NCBI RefSeq assembly: GCF_018070565.1 | Contig: NZ_JAGPXL010000004.1 | Location: forward strand, 186,001-250,000 | From: Streptomyces sp. B93 | GTDB lineage: Bacteria; Actinomycetota; Actinomycetes; Streptomycetales; Streptomycetaceae | Direction: 5' to 3' | DNA: 64,000 nt | Shown here: positions 26,140 to 34,730 of the stretch, piece after piece | Numbering within the stretch: the first letter of the stretch is position 1 | How the letters are laid out: each line of letters opens with the position of its first letter | The notes under the pieces: generated by a model | What the model saw: the letters and a program-made list of their open reading frames with translations, nothing else | Told to the model about the DNA's origin: nothing | Database searches by the model: none | Translations under genes and position numbers: made by a program

Positions 26140-26199
26140 GCCCCGGGGGAGGGGGCGACCGACCGCCGGGTATGGCGTCGGGATAGCATCGCCGACGCC

Positions 26200-26985
26200 A
26201 TGCAGACGAACACCCCTCCCCCGTACTCCAGCCTGGTCGCGGTGGGCGACTCCTTCACCGAGGGCATGTCGGACCTGCTGCCCGACGGCAGCTACCGCGG
26301 CTGGGCCGACCTCCTCGCCGCCCGGCTGGCGGCCCGGACGCCCGGCTTCCGGTACGCCAACCTGGCGGTGCGCGGCAAGCTCATCCAGCAGATCGTCGAC
26401 GAGCAGGTGGACGTGGCCGCCGCCATGGGCGCCGATGTGATCACCCTCGTCGGCGGCCTCAACGACACCCTGCGCCCCAAGTGCGACATGGGCCGCGTCC
26501 GCGGCCTGCTCACCGAGGCCGTGGAACGGCTCACCCCGGCCTGCAAGCAGCTGGTGCTGATGCGCAGCCCGGGCCGTCAGGGACCCGTCCTGGAGCGGTT
26601 CCGGCCGCGTATGGAGGAACTGTTCAACACCGTCGACGAACTGGCCGCCCGGCACGGCGCCCTCGTCGTCGACCTGTACGGCGCGCCCTCGCTCGCCGAC
26701 CCCCGCATGTGGGACGTGGACCGGCTGCACCTCACCGCCGAGGGCCACCGGCGGGTCGCGGAGGCCGTCTGGCAGACCCTCGGCCACGCGGCGGAGGACG
26801 CCGAGTGGCACGTCCCCCTGCCGCCCACCCTGCCGCCGGGCTGGATGACCCGCCGGGTCGCCGACGCCCGCTTCGCCCGGCAGCACCTGCTGCCCTGGAT
26901 AGGCCGCCGCCTGACCGGCCGCTCCTCGGGCGACGGCCTGCCACCGAAGCGCCCGGAACTCCTGCCGTACGAGGGGCCCGCGTAG
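26200..26985 (+). CDS. SGNH/GDSL-family hydrolase
   Basis: A 261-residue SGNH hydrolase. Block I is VGDSFTEG (catalytic Ser, residue 17), block III GGLND holds the oxyanion Asn, and block V is DVDRLHLTAEGH with the catalytic Asp and His. No signal peptide is visible, so it acts in the cytosol as an esterase or lipase; the C-terminal 60 residues are an Arg-rich extension. A -10-like TAGCAT 15 bases before the ATG suggests a very short leader. Confidence 0.88.
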   Translation: MQTNTPPPYSSLVAVGDSFTEGMSDLLPDGSYRGWADLLAARLAARTPGFRYANLAVRGKLIQQIVDEQVDVAAAMGADVITLVGGLNDTLRPKCDMGRVRGLLTEAVERLTPACKQLVLMRSPGRQGPVLERFRPRMEELFNTVDELAARHGALVVDLYGAPSLADPRMWDVDRLHLTAEGHRRVAEAVWQTLGHAAEDAEWHVPLPPTLPPGWMTRRVADARFARQHLLPWIGRRLTGRSSGDGLPPKRPELLPYEGPA

Positions 26986-27065
26986 GCCCCGGCCATCCCC
27001 TTGGAGGTTCCTCCGAACCACCCGGTGGCGCTGGCCTGCGCGAATCGCCAGTAGAATCCGTACAC

Positions 27066-28508
27066 GTGACTTCTGCGCCCGCCAAGCCCCGCATCCCCAA
27101 CGTCCTCGCCGGACGGTACGCCTCCGCCGAACTGGCCGCCCTCTGGTCGCCCGAGCAGAAGGTGAGGCTGGAGCGGCAGCTCTGGCTCGCCGTGCTGCGG
27201 GCCCAGAAGGACCTCGGCATCGAGGTGCCGGACGCGGCGATCGCCGACTACGAGCGGGTGCTGGACCAGGTGGACCTGGCCTCCATCGCGGAGCGCGAGA
27301 AGGTCACCCGGCACGATGTGAAGGCGCGGATCGAGGAGTTCAACGACCTCGCCGGGCACGAGCAGGTGCACAAGGGCATGACGTCCCGCGACCTGACGGA
27401 GAACGTCGAGCAGCTTCAGATCCGGCTCTCCCTGGAGCTGGTCCGCGACCGTACGGTGGCGGTGCTGGCCCGCCTCGGCAAGCTGGCCGGGGAGTACGGC
27501 GAGCTGGTCATGGCGGGGCGTTCGCACAACGTCGCCGCGCAGGCCACGACGCTGGGCAAGCGGTTCGCCACCGCCGCCGACGAGCTGCTGGTGGCGTACG
27601 GCCGGGTCGAGGAGCTGCTCGGCCGCTACCCGCTGCGCGGCATCAAGGGCCCGGTGGGCACCGCCCAGGACATGCTCGACCTGCTCGGCGGTGACGCCGC
27701 GAAGCTGGCCGACCTGGAGGGGCGGATCGCCGGGCACCTGGGCTTCTCGCAGGCGTTCACCTCGGTCGGCCAGGTCTACCCGCGCTCGCTGGACTACGAG
27801 GTCGTCACCGCGCTGGTGCAGGTGGCGGCGGCGCCCTCGTCGCTGGCCAAGACGATCCGGCTGATGGCCGGGCACGAGCTGGTGACCGAGGGCTTCAAGC
27901 CCGGCCAGGTCGGTTCCTCGGCGATGCCGCACAAGATGAACACCCGCTCCTGCGAGCGCGTCAACGGCCTGATGGTGATCCTGCGCGGCTACGCCTCGAT
28001 GACCGGCGAGCTGGCCGGCGACCAGTGGAACGAGGGCGACGTGTCCTGCTCGGTGGTGCGCCGGGTAGCCCTCCCCGACGCGTTCTTCGCGCTGGACGGG
28101 CTGCTGGAGACGTTCCTGACGGTGCTCGACGAGTTCGGGGCGTTCCCGGCGGTCGTGGCGCGCGAGCTGGACCGCTATCTGCCGTTCCTGGCGACGACGA
28201 AGGTGCTGATGGCGTCGGTGCGCGCCGGGGTCGGCCGGGAGATCGCCCACGAGGCGATCAAGGAGAACGCGGTCGCGTGCGCACTGGCGATGCGGGAGCA
28301 GGGTGCCGAGCGCAACGAACTCCTCGACCGGCTCGCCGCCGACGAGCGCATCCCGCTGGACCGCGCCGAGCTGGACGCGCTGATGGCCGACAAGCTGTCC
28401 TTCACCGGTGCCGCCGCCGACCAGGTCGCCACCGTGGTCGCCCGGGTCGAGGAGATCGTGAAGCGGCACCCGGAAGCCGCCGGGTACACGCCCGGCGCGA
28501 TCCTCTGA
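27066..28508 (+). CDS. purB: Adenylosuccinate lyase
   Basis: A 480-residue member of the fumarase/aspartase superfamily that acts twice in purine synthesis (SAICAR to AICAR and adenylosuccinate to AMP). The signature loop is GSSAMPHKMNTRSCERV, with the catalytic Ser; GMTSRDLTEN and AGRSHNVAAQATTLGKR hold substrate-binding residues. I start at GTG 27066; the upstream frame covers the SGNH gene antisense-like and is not coding. A -10-like TAGAAT nine bases before the GTG suggests a leaderless transcript. Confidence 0.95.
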   Translation: MTSAPAKPRIPNVLAGRYASAELAALWSPEQKVRLERQLWLAVLRAQKDLGIEVPDAAIADYERVLDQVDLASIAEREKVTRHDVKARIEEFNDLAGHEQVHKGMTSRDLTENVEQLQIRLSLELVRDRTVAVLARLGKLAGEYGELVMAGRSHNVAAQATTLGKRFATAADELLVAYGRVEELLGRYPLRGIKGPVGTAQDMLDLLGGDAAKLADLEGRIAGHLGFSQAFTSVGQVYPRSLDYEVVTALVQVAAAPSSLAKTIRLMAGHELVTEGFKPGQVGSSAMPHKMNTRSCERVNGLMVILRGYASMTGELAGDQWNEGDVSCSVVRRVALPDAFFALDGLLETFLTVLDEFGAFPAVVARELDRYLPFLATTKVLMASVRAGVGREIAHEAIKENAVACALAMREQGAERNELLDRLAADERIPLDRAELDALMADKLSFTGAAADQVATVVARVEEIVKRHPEAAGYTPGAIL

Positions 28509-28521
28509 CCGGCGCCGCACC

Positions 28522-29067
28522 ATGGCCCGGTTCACCCCGGCTGAGCTGGAGGCCGCCCGCGACCGTCTCGTACCGGACGTGGTCGCGGACGGTCTGCGGG
28601 TGCTGTTCTGCGGCATCAACCCCGGGCTGATGACCGCGGCGACGGGCCATCACTTCGCCCGGCCCGGCAACCGCTTCTGGCCCGTGCTGCACCTGTCCGG
28701 CTTCACACCGCGGCTGCTCAAGCCGGCCGAGCAGGAGGAACTGCTGTCCTACGGGCTCGGCATCACCAATGTGGTGGCGCGGGCGACCGCGCGGGCCGAC
28801 GAGCTGAGCGCGCAGGAGTACCGGGAGGGCGGGCGGCTGCTCGCGCTGAAGGTGGCGCGGCGGCGGCCGCGTTGGCTGGCGGTGGTGGGTGTGACCGCCT
28901 ACCGGGCCGCGTTCGGGGACCGCGGCGCCGGGGTGGGGCCGCAGGAGCGGCTCGTCGGCGAGTCGCGGGTGTGGGTGCTGCCCAATCCGAGCGGGCTGAA
29001 CGCGCACTGGACGGCGGCGACGATGGCAGCGGAGTTCGCGCGGCTGCGGGAGGCGGCCGAGGCGTAG
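28522..29067 (+). CDS. mug: G/U mismatch-specific uracil-DNA glycosylase
   Basis: A 181-residue MUG/TDG-family DNA repair glycosylase that removes uracil or thymine opposite guanine. The catalytic water-positioning motif is GINPGLMTAATGHHFA (residues 32-47) and the insertion motif is LPNPSGLNAHW near residue 153. ATG at 28522 lies 13 bases after purB, so it may be read from the purB transcript. It converges on the next gene with a three-base gap. Confidence 0.9.
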   Translation: MARFTPAELEAARDRLVPDVVADGLRVLFCGINPGLMTAATGHHFARPGNRFWPVLHLSGFTPRLLKPAEQEELLSYGLGITNVVARATARADELSAQEYREGGRLLALKVARRRPRWLAVVGVTAYRAAFGDRGAGVGPQERLVGESRVWVLPNPSGLNAHWTAATMAAEFARLREAAEA

Positions 29068-29070
29068 GGC

Positions 29071-29496
29071 TCACGGGGGTGCCATGTCGGTGACCACGGC
29101 GAACAGCCGGGCCGCGTGTGTCCCGTCCTCCCCGGTGACGCCGAGGGCGACCCAGCGGTCCGTGCCGACGGCCCGCCAGAGGCGTACCTGGTCCGCCAAC
29201 ACGCTGACCGTCGCCCACGGCTCGGGTATCTCCTCGCCGCGCTCGCCGCGCACCCGCAGGGTGAGCATGCCCCACGGCGGTCCCGCGCCCCAGCGGTCGT
29301 CGAGCCGTTGGGCTATGCCCTCCCGGTACGCGTCCACGTCGTCCGCCGTGTGCTCCCCGCACTCCCCCGCGCCGGAACCCAGCTCCGCCACGAAGTAGCC
29401 CGGCCCTCCCCTGCCGACGTCCGACCAGCCGTGCTCCTCCGGAAAGGGACGGGAGCACAGCCGGTCGATCGTCTCCAGGCACCGTGCGATGTTCAT
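29071..29496 (-). CDS. Hypothetical protein, 141 aa
   Basis: I do not recognise a family. The 141-residue protein starts MNIARCLETIDRL at ATG 29496, has a Gly-rich segment GGPGYFVAELGSG, then alternating strands with WGMLTLRVRGERG and WATVSVLADQVRLWRAV, suggesting a small alpha/beta cytosolic protein. No signal or membrane helix. A PafBC-like TTGTCAGTG element lies 22 bases upstream, so it may respond to DNA damage. The frame also opens upstream (to 29547), but that part overlaps the promoter element. Confidence 0.65.
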   Translation of the reverse strand: MNIARCLETIDRLCSRPFPEEHGWSDVGRGGPGYFVAELGSGAGECGEHTADDVDAYREGIAQRLDDRWGAGPPWGMLTLRVRGERGEEIPEPWATVSVLADQVRLWRAVGTDRWVALGVTGEDGTHAARLFAVVTDMAPP

Positions 29497-29503
29497 ACGG
29501 TCC

Positions 29504-29526
29504 AGTAAACCCGCCGCCACTGACAA
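29504..29526 (-). promoter_or_regulatory. RecA-NDp-like (PafBC) promoter candidate
   Basis: On the minus strand TTGTCAGTG is followed by eight bases and TTTACT. The -35 part is perfect against TTGTCRGTG-N8-TANNNT; the -10 has one mismatch at the invariant A. The gene start follows within eight bases, giving a near-leaderless transcript. Confidence 0.5.
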
Positions 29527-29554
29527 TTGGCGGTGCGTCAGGGGCACCGCCCGC

Positions 29555-30280
29555 TCAGGCGTCCCGGCGTCGCACGCTCCAGGCGCCCGCCGCGATCGCC
29601 GCCGCCGTCCACAGCGCGGTCACCGCGAGGCCGGTCCACGGTCCGAGGGGGCCGTCCCAGGTCTCGTGCAGGGCCACTTGGCCCGCCCGGTCCGGCAGGA
29701 AGTCGGCCGCCGGGCCCGCCGCGTCACCGATGACGAAGGAAACGATCAGAATGAACGGGATGAGGACGCCGAGCGCCGCGACGCCGCTGCGCAGCCAGGC
29801 CGTGAGCCCCGCCGCGAACAGCGCCATCAGCATCAGGTAGACACCGCAGCCCACCACGCCCCGCGTCTGCTCCGCGCCGGTCAGCCCGTCCGCCGCCGCG
29901 CCGAGTCCGGCCCGCGCGGCGAGCAGCGCGGCGCACGCCGTGACCAGGCCGGTGAGCAGCGCCGGTACGGCGACGGCGGTCAGCTTGGCCGTGAACCAGC
30001 GACCGCGCCGCGGGACCGCGGTGAGCGACAGCCGCAGGGCGCCCGGACGGAACTCCGAGGAGACGGCGAGGGTGCCGAAGACGATGGCCGCGATCTGACC
30101 GGGCATCACCCCGGAGAGGGCCATGAACAGCGGGTCGAACTCGGGGTCCGACGTCTCCGAGACGCCGGCGACGGCGGAGAACGCGGTGGACGTGGCGAGC
30201 AGCGCGAACAGGGAGCCGTACAGCGGTCTCAGGGTGCTGATCTTCAGCAGTTCGGCGTGCAGCACGGGTGCGAAGGGCAT
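29555..30280 (-). CDS. ABC transporter permease (ABC-2 type)
   Basis: A 241-residue membrane protein with six predicted helices; the first (about residues 18-40) begins LRPLYGSLFALLATSTAF, and the last ends near residue 235. A loop EFRPGALRLSLTAVPRRGRWFTAKL between helices 2 and 3 (quoted in parts: RPGALRLSL, GRWFTAKL) is typical of ABC-2/CcmB-like permeases encoded beside DrrA-type ATPases. ATG at 30280 lies two bases after the ATPase stop. It works with the ATPase at 30283 to export an unknown substrate. Confidence 0.82.
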   Translation of the reverse strand: MPFAPVLHAELLKISTLRPLYGSLFALLATSTAFSAVAGVSETSDPEFDPLFMALSGVMPGQIAAIVFGTLAVSSEFRPGALRLSLTAVPRRGRWFTAKLTAVAVPALLTGLVTACAALLAARAGLGAAADGLTGAEQTRGVVGCGVYLMLMALFAAGLTAWLRSGVAALGVLIPFILIVSFVIGDAAGPAADFLPDRAGQVALHETWDGPLGPWTGLAVTALWTAAAIAAGAWSVRRRDA

Positions 30281-30282
30281 GG

Positions 30283-31203
30283 TCAGGCCTCCTGGGGCTG
30301 GGCGGTGAACTCGCTCTCGGTGGCGGTCAGATCGAGGTAGGCCTGCTCCAAGGTGGCCTCCTCCGCGGCGAGTTCCAGCAGGGGCACGCCCGCCTCGGCG
30401 GCGATGCGCCCGACGTCCGCCACGCGTGCGTGCCGCACGGTCCAGGCGCCGTCCTCGCCCTGCGCGGCCTCGTGGCCGTGCCGGGCGAGCGCCTCCAGCA
30501 GTGCGCCGGGGTCCGTGGCTCGCACCCGCACCCCGGGCCGTACGCGCGCGTCGATGAAGTCCCGCAGCGGCATGTCCGCGAGCAGGCGCCCCCGGCCCAG
30601 GACCACGAGGTGGTCGGCGAACGACGCGGTCTCGTTCATCAGGTGGCTGGAGACCAGCACGGTGCGGCCCTCCGCCGCGAGGCGGCGCAGCAGCTCCCGG
30701 ATCCAGATGATGCCCTCCGGGTCGAGCCCGTTGGAGGGCTCGTCGAGCAGGAGGAAGGCCGGGTCGCCGAGGAGGGCGGCGGCGATGCCGAGGCGCTGAC
30801 GCATGCCCAGGGAGTACGTCCGCACCCGGCGCCGGGCGACGGCGGCGAGGCCCGTCTCGGCCAGTACGTCGTCGACGCGGCCGACGGGGATGCGGTGGCT
30901 CGCTGCCAGCGTCCGCAGATGGTCCCGGCCGGTGCGGGAGCCGTGCGCGGCCTGGGCGTCGAGCAGCGCGCCCACCGTGCGCAGGGGTTCGCTCAGGTCG
31001 GCGTAGGCGCGGCCGCCGATGGTGGCGGTGCCGGAGGTCGGCCGGTCCAGGCCCAGGACGAGCCGCATGGTGGTGGACTTTCCGGCGCCGTTGGGGCCGA
31101 GGAAGCCGGTGACCCGGCCGGGCCGGACGCTGAACGTGAGGGCGTCGACGGCCCGTGCGGTGCCGTACTCCTTGCTGAGGTCTCGTACGTCGATGCTGGT
31201 CAT
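30283..31203 (-). CDS. ABC transporter ATP-binding protein (DrrA/NatA type)
   Basis: A 306-residue ATPase. Walker A GPNGAGKST (about residue 38), signature YSLGMRQRLGIAAALLG, Walker B FLLLDEPSNGLDPEG and switch His in VSSHLMNE. The C-terminal third (about residues 215-306) is the DUF4162-like extension seen in drug-exporter ATPases. ATG at 31203; the long upstream frame is antisense to the kinase gene and is not coding. It diverges from a NarL-type two-component system, which probably controls it, a common BceAB/NatAB-like arrangement. Confidence 0.88.
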   Translation of the reverse strand: MTSIDVRDLSKEYGTARAVDALTFSVRPGRVTGFLGPNGAGKSTTMRLVLGLDRPTSGTATIGGRAYADLSEPLRTVGALLDAQAAHGSRTGRDHLRTLAASHRIPVGRVDDVLAETGLAAVARRRVRTYSLGMRQRLGIAAALLGDPAFLLLDEPSNGLDPEGIIWIRELLRRLAAEGRTVLVSSHLMNETASFADHLVVLGRGRLLADMPLRDFIDARVRPGVRVRATDPGALLEALARHGHEAAQGEDGAWTVRHARVADVGRIAAEAGVPLLELAAEEATLEQAYLDLTATESEFTAQPQEA

Positions 31204-31259
31204 GGCCCCACGATGGCCGCCACCCGGGGCGGTTCGCCTCCCCCGCCGGTGGCGGTCGG

Positions 31260-31277
31260 CTCCCCCGCGCGGGGGAG
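31260..31277. promoter_or_regulatory. Perfect 18-base palindrome in ABC/two-component divergent promoter
   Basis: CTCCCCCGCGCGGGGGAG is its own reverse complement. It lies between the divergent ABC ATPase and kinase starts, with another CTCCCCCGC copy 27 bases to the left. It is a candidate site for the NarL-type regulator encoded downstream. Confidence 0.5.
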
Positions 31278-31311
31278 GTGGACTGTCAGTGGTGGCTGGC
31301 ACGATGGCCGC

Positions 31312-32442
31312 ATGATCCGCCTGCTGCGCCCGTTCACCCGGGCGGTGACATACACACGATGGCTGCACCTGCTCGTCGCCGTCGTGTGGCCGAGCCTGTG
31401 GATCTTCATCGACGACAGGTGGTGGGCACCGGCGACGGGGGCCGTGCTGCTGCTCTGCGCCGGTCTGGTGCCCGCGATGCGGACCGTGGAGGGACTTCAG
31501 GCGAGGTTGCTGCTGACGGGGCAGGACGGCGGGAGCGCCGACATCGTGACCGCGCCTGCCGTGGCGTGGGGCGACCGTGGCCGGATGGTCGGATGGCTGC
31601 TGGCACGGCTGCTGATCGGCTGCGCGGTGTCCTTCGTGAGCGTCCATCTCCCGCTCACCGCCGCCCGGTGGGCGGCGCTGTCGTTCAGCGGGGACGGCCC
31701 CTGGTGGTACGTCTGTCTCGCACCCGCGCCGCTGGTCCTGCTGGCGGCGCTGGTGGTCGGCGGTGGCGCGCTGATGACCCTGCTGGCCCGGCGGCTGCTC
31801 GGCCCCTCGCCCGCCGAGCGGCTGGCCGCCCTGGAGGAGCGCACCGAGCGGTTGCTGGAGCGCACCCGTATCGCGCGGGAGCTGCACGACTCCATCGGGC
31901 ACGCGCTGACCGTGGCCGTCGTGCAGGCGGGCGCGGCCCGCGCGGCGGGCGACCCGGCGTTCACCGAGCGGGCGCTGGGCGCCATCGAGGAGACCGGGCG
32001 GGCCGCGCTGGAGGATCTGGAGCGGGTGCTGGGCGTGCTGCGGGAGTCGGGGCGTCCGGTGAGCGCCCGGCCGACGCTCGCGGACGCGGACCGGCTGCTG
32101 GAGTCGGCGCGGGCCTCGGGGGCGAAGGTCGACGCCGAGGTGACGGGCCCGGTGGAGACCCTGCCGGGACCGGTGTCCCGTGAGGGCTACCGGATCCTCC
32201 AGGAGGCGCTGACGAACGTGCTGCGGCACGCGGGTGCCGTGCCTGTGCGGGTGCGCGTCGAGGTCGCGGACGGCGGTCTCGCGCTGGACGTGCGCAATCC
32301 GCTGAGCGCCGCGATACCCGGTCCCGGCCGGGGCAGCGGTCTGCGCGGGATACGTGAGCGCGCCGCGCTGCTCGGCGGCCGTGCGGACACCGGCCCCGAC
32401 GACGGGAACTGGAGGGTGCGCGTGGAGCTGCCGCTGGCCTGA
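31312..32442 (+). CDS. Two-component sensor histidine kinase (HisKA_3/NarL type)
   Basis: A 376-residue membrane kinase. Four hydrophobic segments lie between residues 20 and 165; the dimerisation and phosphotransfer helix is [15 protein letters not shown] (His near residue 191), and the ATPase domain has [11 protein letters not shown] (N box) and [16 protein letters not shown] (G box). It phosphorylates the response regulator encoded 15 bases downstream. ATG at 31312 chosen because the upstream frame is non-coding. No long extracellular loop is seen, so it probably senses within the membrane or through the adjacent ABC exporter. Confidence 0.9.
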   Translation: MIRLLRPFTRAVTYTRWLHLLVAVVWPSLWIFIDDRWWAPATGAVLLLCAGLVPAMRTVEGLQARLLLTGQDGGSADIVTAPAVAWGDRGRMVGWLLARLLIGCAVSFVSVHLPLTAARWAALSFSGDGPWWYVCLAPAPLVLLAALVVGGGALMTLLARRLLGPSPAERLAALEERTERLLERTRIARELHDSIGHALTVAVVQAGAARAAGDPAFTERALGAIEETGRAALEDLERVLGVLRESGRPVSARPTLADADRLLESARASGAKVDAEVTGPVETLPGPVSREGYRILQEALTNVLRHAGAVPVRVRVEVADGGLALDVRNPLSAAIPGPGRGSGLRGIRERAALLGGRADTGPDDGNWRVRVELPLA

Positions 32443-32456
32443 TCTACGCTGGCCGG

Positions 32457-33119
32457 ATGCCGGTGACCGTACTCCTCGTGGATGACGAGCCGTTGGTCCG
32501 CGCGGGGCTGCGGGCCGTCCTGGAGGCGCAGCCGGACATCGAGGTGGTCGGTGAGGCGGCCGACGGGGCGGCGGTGATCCCGCTGGTGCGGCGGCTGCGG
32601 CCGGACGTGGTGGCCATGGATGTGCGGATGCCGCTGCTGGACGGCATCGAGGCCACCCGCGCGGTGCTGCGGACGGTGGACGACCCGCCGAAGATCCTGG
32701 TCGTGACGACCTTCGAGAACGACGAGTACGTATACGAGGCGCTGCGGGCCGGTGCCGACGGTTTCCTGCTCAAGCGGGCCCGCCCCGCCGAGATCGTGCA
32801 CGCGGTACGGCTGGTCGCCGAGGGCGAGTCGCTGTTGTTCCCGGCGTCGGTGCGGCAACTGGCGGCCGAGTACGGGGCGGGCGGCGGCAACCGTGCCGCG
32901 CGGGCGCTGCTGGAACGGGCCCGGCTGACCGAGCGGGAGGCGGAGGTGCTGCGGCTGATGGCGCGGGGCCTGTCGAACGCGGAGATCGCCGCGCGGCTGG
33001 TGGTGGGGACGGAGACGGTGAAGTCGCATGTGAGCGCGGTACTGGCGAAGCTGGGGGCGCGCGACCGCACCCAGGCGGTGATCGCGGCGTACGAGTCCGG
33101 GTTCGTCTCCCCGGGCTGA
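32457..33119 (+). CDS. NarL/LuxR-family response regulator
   Basis: A 220-residue regulator. The receiver domain (1-125) has DDEPLVR, the phosphorylation Asp in VVAMDVRMP and the Lys of FLLKRARP; the LuxR helix-turn-helix is at about 150-210 ([21 protein letters not shown], split by turns, then [13 protein letters not shown]). Partner of the kinase just upstream. Probable target is the divergent ABC exporter promoter. Confidence 0.92.
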   Translation: MPVTVLLVDDEPLVRAGLRAVLEAQPDIEVVGEAADGAAVIPLVRRLRPDVVAMDVRMPLLDGIEATRAVLRTVDDPPKILVVTTFENDEYVYEALRAGADGFLLKRARPAEIVHAVRLVAEGESLLFPASVRQLAAEYGAGGGNRAARALLERARLTEREAEVLRLMARGLSNAEIAARLVVGTETVKSHVSAVLAKLGARDRTQAVIAAYESGFVSPG

Positions 33120-33208
33120 TCGCACCGTCCGGACCGGCGGCACTCGCCGGGGTGGGCCGCGCCGAGTACGATCCGGCCAACACGCGCACGAGCTGGGAGG
33201 ACGGGACG

Positions 33209-34366
33209 TTGGGGCGGCTGACCGGCGGGGATCCCTCGCTGCTGCGAAGGATCAACTCCGCTGTGGTGCTGCACGCGCTGCGTGCCACGGACTGCGCGAC
33301 GCTGACGGAGATCACCCGGGTGACGGGGCTCTCCCGGCCCACCGTCGAGGGGGTCGTCGAGGGGCTGATCGAGGCGGGCCTCGTTGTCGAGAAGGCCGCG
33401 CCGGAGGGCGAGACCCGGCGTCAGGGGCGGCCCGCTCGGCGGTTCCGGTTCCGTGCCGAGGCCGGTCATCTGCTGGGCCTGGAGATCGGGCCGCACCGGG
33501 TCGCCGCGCTCCTCTCCGACCTCGACGGCCGGATCATGGGCGCGCAGGCGAAGGACGTCGACGAGACGGCTTCGGCCGACGAGCGGCTGGAGCGGCTGCG
33601 CACCGCGGTCGCCGAGCTGTTGCGCCGGGCCGGGGTGGCGCGGGGGTCGCTGCGCGCGGTGGGCGCCGCGACGCCGGGGATCGTCGAGGCGGATGGGACC
33701 GTGCGGCTGGGCACCGCGCTGCCGGGGTGGACGGGGCTGCGGCTCGGCGAGCGGCTGAGCCGTTCCTTCAAGTGCCCGGTGCTGGTGGAGAACGACGCCA
33801 ACGCGGCGGCGGTCGCCGAGCACTGGAAGGGGTCGGCGCGGGACTCCGACGACATGGTGTTCGTGCTGGCCGGGCTGAGTCCCGGCGCCGGTTCGCTGAT
33901 CGGGGGGCGGCTGCACCGGGGGTTCGGCGGGGCGGCCGGGGAGATCGGGGCGCTGCACCTGCTGGGCCGGGAGGCGACGCCGGAGACGTTGCTGTCGACC
34001 ACCGACGAGCCGTTGCACCCGCTGGACGAGCAGGCGGTGGCCCGGGTGTTCGCGCGGGCACGGGAGGGCGATCTGCGGGCCCGCGCGGCCGTCGACCGTT
34101 TCATCCAGCGGCTGGTGCACGACGTGGCGGCGCTGGTGCTCGCCCTCGATCCGGAGCTGGTGGTCGTCGGCGGCTGGGCGGCCGGTCTGGACGGCGTCCT
34201 GGAGCCGCTGCGGCAGGAACTCGCCCGCTACTGCCTGCGCCCGCCCAAGGTGACCCTCTCCCTCCTCGGCGAGGCGGCGGTCGCCACCGGCGCCCTGCGC
34301 CTCGCCCTGGACCACGTGGAGGAACAGCTGTTCGCGGTGGAGGGCACGGTGACGGCGCGCCGCTGA
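33209..34366 (+). CDS. ROK-family transcriptional regulator
   Basis: A 385-residue ROK repressor. The N-terminal winged helix (INSAVVLHALR, TLTEITRVTGLSRPTVEGVVEGL in two parts) is followed by a sugar-kinase-like ROK domain with LENDANAAAVAEH-type block (VENDANAAAVAEH) and GRLHRGFGGAAGEIG. The zinc-binding Cys cluster of active ROK kinases is not seen, so it is a regulator only. I start at TTG 33209 behind GGGAGGACGGG, which gives the family-like MGRLTGGDPSLLRRIN; a GTG at 33152 in the same frame would add 19 residues. Probably controls a sugar-uptake or sugar-use gene elsewhere. Confidence 0.85.
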   Translation: MGRLTGGDPSLLRRINSAVVLHALRATDCATLTEITRVTGLSRPTVEGVVEGLIEAGLVVEKAAPEGETRRQGRPARRFRFRAEAGHLLGLEIGPHRVAALLSDLDGRIMGAQAKDVDETASADERLERLRTAVAELLRRAGVARGSLRAVGAATPGIVEADGTVRLGTALPGWTGLRLGERLSRSFKCPVLVENDANAAAVAEHWKGSARDSDDMVFVLAGLSPGAGSLIGGRLHRGFGGAAGEIGALHLLGREATPETLLSTTDEPLHPLDEQAVARVFARAREGDLRARAAVDRFIQRLVHDVAALVLALDPELVVVGGWAAGLDGVLEPLRQELARYCLRPPKVTLSLLGEAAVATGALRLALDHVEEQLFAVEGTVTARR

Positions 34367-34730
34367 CGCCTCGGCGCGCGGCGTCGCGTGTCGGGGCTTC
34401 GCCGGGTGCCGGCTGGAGCTTCGTCGCGCACCCGGGTGGGCGGGAGGGCCGCCGGGGCCGTCGCGACCAGCCGGACGCGGTCGGCGCGGTAGTGGGAGAC
34501 GCGGCGCACCACCGGACCACCGCCACCTGTCCCGGCGCCCCGCCGGGCGCCCTGGGGTTCCCCCCTCTGACAGGTCCCGCCCAGCCGTCCGCGTCAGAGG
34601 GGCAACACACGGGCACTGGCCCACCCCGGCGCGGAAGCCCCGGGCCGCGGTGCGCCGCCGTGGCCGGTACCGGTGGCGGCGCGCCCGCGCCGTCCCGGCG
34701 TGCCCGGCGGCGACGCGTCGGCGGCAGCGC
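34367..34730. other. Intergenic region; possible remnant of a GntR/UTRA C-terminus
   Basis: No intact gene. On the minus strand around 34395-34515 one frame reads PVVRRVSHYRADRVRLV, which resembles the last strand of UTRA-type ligand domains (the nearby GntR protein ends ATYRADTCRLTFG). No upstream domain or start joins it, so at most this is a decayed fragment. The rest shows only GC-rich inverted repeats such as GGCGCCCCGCCGGGCGCC near 34540. Confidence 0.3.

Noticed and set aside
30268..31311. Upstream extension of the sensor kinase frame
   Set aside because: It is antisense to the ABC ATPase gene and has no domain; the ATG at 31312 gives the normal kinase start.
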